From the NCBI GenBank assembly GCA_020350085.1, contig CP070706.1, positions 1,792,112 through 1,799,883 on the forward strand: 7,772 bases of DNA. The letters are read 5' to 3'. A model generated the notes under the pieces. That model had not been told where the DNA came from. It saw nothing but the letters and a program-made list of their open reading frames with translations, and did not search any database. Shown here one piece after another: positions 5,706 to 7,772 of the stretch (positions are counted from its first letter, which is position 1; the number at the start of each line of letters is the position of its first letter). This DNA is from Acidobacteriota bacterium. Lineage in GTDB: Bacteria > Acidobacteriota > Polarisedimenticolia > J045. The translations under genes and the position numbers were made by a program.

Positions 5706-7049
5706 ATGCGACCCCCCCTGGATCGGCGCGCACTGGTCGAAGACTTCAACGCCGGCTTCCGCCCGCGACCCGAGCGTCTCGTCGGGCTCGAGTACGAACT
5801 ATTGGGCGTGGATCGCGCGACGGGAGGGGCCGTCTCGTACCAGGGACACGCCTCCAGCCGCTCCTCGTCCGTGCTCGCCGTGTTGGAAGGGCTGCGCGAC
5901 CGATTTGGCTGGCGCGGCGTGCTGGACGACCCGCTGCTCGAGCTCGAGCGCGACGGGGACCGCATCACGCTGGAGCCGGGCGCGCAGCTCGAGCTCTCGG
6001 CGCGACCGTACGCGAGCCTGGCTGAAGTGCGCGACGAGCTGGGGCGCTTCTTGCGCGAGCTGATCGAGGTCTCGCGTCCTCTCGGAATCGCTTGGCTGCC
6101 ACTCGGCATGCAGCCGCTGACGAGGCCGGAGGACATCCCGCTGATTCCGAAGCAGCGCTACCGGATCATGAACGGCTACTTGCCGACGCGCGGGCGCGGT
6201 GCGATCTGGATGATGCGTTCGACGGCCGGTATGCAGATCAACGTCGATGTGTTCGATGCGCAAGAAGCGATCCATAGCCTGCGCCTGGCCCTGATGATCA
6301 GCTCGCCGTTGATGGCGCTGTTTTCGAACTCGCCGTTCTCCGCTGGTCGGATCAACGGCTGGCGCTCGCGTCGCTCCGCGTACTGGCTCGACGTCGATCC
6401 CGACCGGTGCGGCATCCCCGAATCGTTGCTCGCGCCCGATGCGGCCACGGCCGACTACGTCGACTGGGCGCTCGCAGCCGGCATGTTCTTCATCGAGCGA
6501 GACGGTCGGCTGATCGACATGACCGGCATCTCGTTCGGTCAGTTCCTTCAGCACGGAGCGCACGACCAGCAGGCCACGCTCGACGACTGGGTGCTGCACC
6601 TGACGACGCTTTTCCCCGAAGCTCGGCTCAAGACCTATCTGGAGCTGCGCTGCCCGGACAGCAATCCGCCCGAGCTCGCGCTGGCCTACGCGGCGCTCGC
6701 ACGCGGTCTTTTCTCGAGCGGACCAGAGCGTATCGAGCAGGCGATCGCGCTGCTCGACGGTTGGACCTACGCCGAACGGCTCGAGTTTCACCTCGCCTGC
6801 GCGCGCCATGGGCTTACCGCTCAAGCGCCAGACGGGCGCAGCGCCGCCGAGATCGTGCTCGCATTGATCGGCATCGCGGCCGAATCGCTCGAGCGTCACT
6901 ACCCCGACGAAACAGACTTGCTGCGGCCCGCCGAGGCTTTGGCGCGAAGCGGGCGTTCGAGCGCGGACCGGCTGCTCGAGCGCTGGCAGTCCGACTGGCA
7001 CGGCTCGCTCGCCGCGATGGCGGACTCGCTCGGCGCGTTGACACTCTGA
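5706..7049 (+). CDS. gshA: Glutamate-cysteine ligase, plant-type (GCS2 family)
   Basis: This enzyme performs the first step of glutathione synthesis: ATP-dependent joining of the glutamate gamma-carboxyl to cysteine in the cytosol. The ATG at 5706 has GAGAAGG just upstream and gives 447 residues, the size of plant-type bacterial enzymes and different from E. coli GshA (518). The visible blocks fit this family: VGLEYELLGVD (26-36) with acidic residues that bind metal or glutamate, ITLEPGAQLELS (87-98), MRSTAGMQINVD (170-181), SAGRINGWRSRRSAYW (212-227) and FPEARLKTYLELR (303-315). Related GCS2 proteins include EgtA of ergothioneine synthesis and YbdK-type ligases. The GINGWRSRRS-like and LKTYLELR blocks favour the plant-type ligase. 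No glutathione synthetase gene lies in the window. Its own promoter lies upstream, and the last codons contain the next promoter. Confidence 0.9.
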   Translation: MRPPLDRRALVEDFNAGFRPRPERLVGLEYELLGVDRATGGAVSYQGHASSRSSSVLAVLEGLRDRFGWRGVLDDPLLELERDGDRITLEPGAQLELSARPYASLAEVRDELGRFLRELIEVSRPLGIAWLPLGMQPLTRPEDIPLIPKQRYRIMNGYLPTRGRGAIWMMRSTAGMQINVDVFDAQEAIHSLRLALMISSPLMALFSNSPFSAGRINGWRSRRSAYWLDVDPDRCGIPESLLAPDAATADYVDWALAAGMFFIERDGRLIDMTGISFGQFLQHGAHDQQATLDDWVLHLTTLFPEARLKTYLELRCPDSNPPELALAYAALARGLFSSGPERIEQAIALLDGWTYAERLEFHLACARHGLTAQAPDGRSAAEIVLALIGIAAESLERHYPDETDLLRPAEALARSGRSSADRLLERWQSDWHGSLAAMADSLGALTL

Positions 7050-7066
7050 GGGGGCCTGGCTAGACT
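7038..7066 (+). promoter_or_regulatory. Sigma-70 promoter for tRNA-Glu, overlapping the ligase stop codon
   Basis: A perfect TTGACA (7038-7043) lies in the last codons of the ligase gene. A 17-base spacer containing its TGA stop leads to TAGACT (7061-7066), a 4/6 match to the -10 box. Transcription would start near 7073, about 47 bases before tRNA-Glu, and may continue into the CBS-domain gene. Confidence 0.6.
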
Positions 7067-7084
7067 GCTGAGCGTGTCATGCAG

Positions 7085-7104
7085 CGGCGCTCACGCCGAC
7101 TTTT
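7085..7104 (+). terminator. Small hairpin with T-tract between ligase gene and tRNA-Glu
   Basis: CGGCG (7085-7089), loop CTCA and CGCCG (7094-7098) are followed by ACTTTT. The stem is only 5 bp and the T-tract only four long, so termination would be weak. It could end the ligase transcript, but it also lies downstream of the tRNA promoter at 7038-7066 and so inside the tRNA leader. Confidence 0.35.
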
Positions 7105-7119
7105 GCGCGCCCCCTGAGC

Positions 7120-7196
7120 GACCCCATCGTCCAGCCAGGTCAGGACACCAGCCTTTCAAGCTGGGAACACGGGTTCAAATCCCGTTGGGGTCGCCA
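7120..7196 (+). tRNA. tRNA-Glu (TTC anticodon), CCA encoded
   Basis: The acceptor arms GACCCCA (7120-7126) and TGGGGTC (7186-7192) pair over 7 bp, followed by G7193 and encoded CCA (7194-7196). The anticodon stem CCAGC/GCTGG holds loop CTTTCAA with anticodon TTC (7155-7157), which reads Glu GAA/GAG. The T arm CGGG-TTCAAAT-CCCG is canonical. The total of 77 nt includes CCA. The sequence follows the usual bacterial tRNA-Glu pattern, including the ATCGTC start of the D arm. Confidence 0.97.
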
Positions 7197-7267
7197 TATC
7201 GCGCGCGGATCGGCAGGTTCGCTCGAAGCAGCAGGGAGCCGCAGCGAGCTGTCGCGAGGACTGAGAG

Positions 7268-7687
7268 ATGATGACGAGCCGACTGAAGGTGCGGGATCTG
7301 ATGTCGGAGAACGTCCTGCGCATCGGACCCGAAGATGACCTCGCGACTCTCTACGGCATGATGAGAGAGGAGAACGTGCGTCACGTCCCCGTAGTGGACG
7401 AAGAGGGCGATCTGGTCGGCCTGGTCTCCCATCGCGACCTGCTGCGTGGTGCGCTGGCGTTCGCCGAAGAGCTGCCGATGCTGAATCGAGAGGATCTGCT
7501 CAGCAGGATGTTCGTCCAGGAGGTGATGATCTCCGATGTCGAGACCGCGGATCCCGAACAACCGATCAGCGAGGCGGCGGCCATGATGCTCGAGAACAAG
7601 TTCGGCTGCCTGCCCGTGGTCGAAGGCAGTCGGCTGGTCGGCATCCTGACCGAATCCGACTTCGTCAGGTTCCTGGCCGAGGGCTAA
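7268..7687 (+). CDS. Small two-CBS-domain protein
   Basis: The 139-residue cytosolic protein is almost entirely one Bateman module. CBS 1 spans about 8-62 (VRDLMSENVLRIGPEDDLATL, ending GLVSHRDLL) and CBS 2 about 84-137 (VQEVMISDVETADPEQPISE, ending GILTESDFVRFL). Such pairs bind adenine nucleotides (AMP, ATP, SAM) and usually regulate an attached or interacting enzyme. No catalytic domain is attached, so the partner is unknown. The S/T-x-x-D pattern (SHRD, TESD), which often contacts the ribose, is present in both halves. GAGGA at 7256-7260, seven bases upstream, favours the first of two tandem ATGs. It follows tRNA-Glu by 71 bases and is probably read from the tRNA promoter, since no other promoter was seen. 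Confidence 0.9.
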   Translation: MMTSRLKVRDLMSENVLRIGPEDDLATLYGMMREENVRHVPVVDEEGDLVGLVSHRDLLRGALAFAEELPMLNREDLLSRMFVQEVMISDVETADPEQPISEAAAMMLENKFGCLPVVEGSRLVGILTESDFVRFLAEG

Positions 7688-7707
7688 GAAACCGTCTCTG
7701 CATGTCG

Positions 7708-7731
7708 TAGGGGCGGGTCTCCGTGCCCGCC
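7708..7731. repeat. GC palindrome, resembles a dispersed REP-like element
   Basis: The segment GTAGGGGCGGG (7707-7717), then TCTCCGTG, then CCCGCC (7726-7731) contains a 6-bp perfect inverted repeat GGCGGG/CCCGCC. The phrasing, GTAGGGGCGGGT followed by a short loop and CCCGCC, resembles intergenic palindromes that I recall as multicopy in several high-GC environmental genomes. It lies 20 bases after the CBS gene stop, where it could also act as a terminator, though no T-tract follows. Only one copy is in this window. Confidence 0.4.
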
Positions 7732-7744
7732 TCCGCACTGACGC

Positions 7745-7771
7745 CTAGACAGTCACCTTCGTCGGCTTCGC
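7745..7771 (-). CDS. Possible C-terminal end of a convergent gene
   Basis: Read on the minus strand, 7771 to 7745 encodes AKPTKVTV followed by TAG. Eight codons are too few to prove a gene. The G/C-rich third positions and the position just beyond a palindrome in a convergent layout make it plausible. No family can be named. Confidence 0.2.
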   Translation of the reverse strand, partial: AKPTKVTV

Positions 7772-7772
7772 C

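Noticed and set aside
5799..7001. 400-residue minus-strand reading frame
   Set aside because: It is antisense to the glutamate-cysteine ligase gene, with shadow-frame composition and no motif.
7175..7738. 187-residue minus-strand reading frame
   Set aside because: It is antisense to the CBS-domain gene and also runs into tRNA-Glu, so it is not a real gene.

Overview
This is a GC-rich bacterial chromosome segment, roughly two thirds G+C by eye, made of housekeeping genes; I see no phage, transposon or CRISPR signal. A zinc-dependent murein amidase of the AmiC type, a glutamate racemase and secretory signal peptides point to a cell with a peptidoglycan wall, probably Gram-negative. The amidase, GerMN protein, racemase, RNase PH and RdgB order, with a plant-type glutamate-cysteine ligase next door, suggests to me a deltaproteobacterial-type lineage (Myxococcota, Desulfobacterota or an uncultured relative). 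That placement is inference, not a search result.

Layout, left to right. Positions 1-276 (minus) hold the N-terminal part of an unrecognised secreted protein. Positions 418-493 (minus) are tRNA-Asn with encoded CCA and a near-consensus sigma-70 promoter just upstream (513-541). The 464 bases between this tRNA and rdgB hold no convincing protein gene. On the minus strand they hold a strong promoter (823-851), a rod-shaped RNA fold (616-763) that I read as a candidate 6S RNA, and a GC hairpin (583-608) that may end it. Another hairpin (861-883) may end the operon upstream.

Positions 958-5497 are a five-gene minus-strand operon, transcribed from high to low coordinates: N-acetylmuramoyl-L-alanine amidase, a membrane-anchored GerMN protein, glutamate racemase (murI), RNase PH (rph) and the XTP/dITP pyrophosphatase (rdgB). 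The first three genes are joined by two 4-base GTGA stop/start overlaps. The operon therefore links peptidoglycan precursor supply and murein cleavage with tRNA 3' processing and nucleotide-pool cleaning.

Diverging from it, a plant-type glutamate-cysteine ligase gene (5706-7049, plus) has its own sigma-70 promoter. A further promoter overlaps its stop codon and should drive tRNA-Glu (7120-7196) and perhaps the small two-CBS-domain protein behind it (7268-7687). The window ends with a GC palindrome that resembles a dispersed repeat, and possibly the last codons of a convergent minus-strand gene.

The most interesting item is the candidate 6S RNA: its helix pairs best when read on the minus strand, it lies behind a promoter in the same orientation, and it carries a segment resembling the transcription-template part of E. 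coli 6S RNA.
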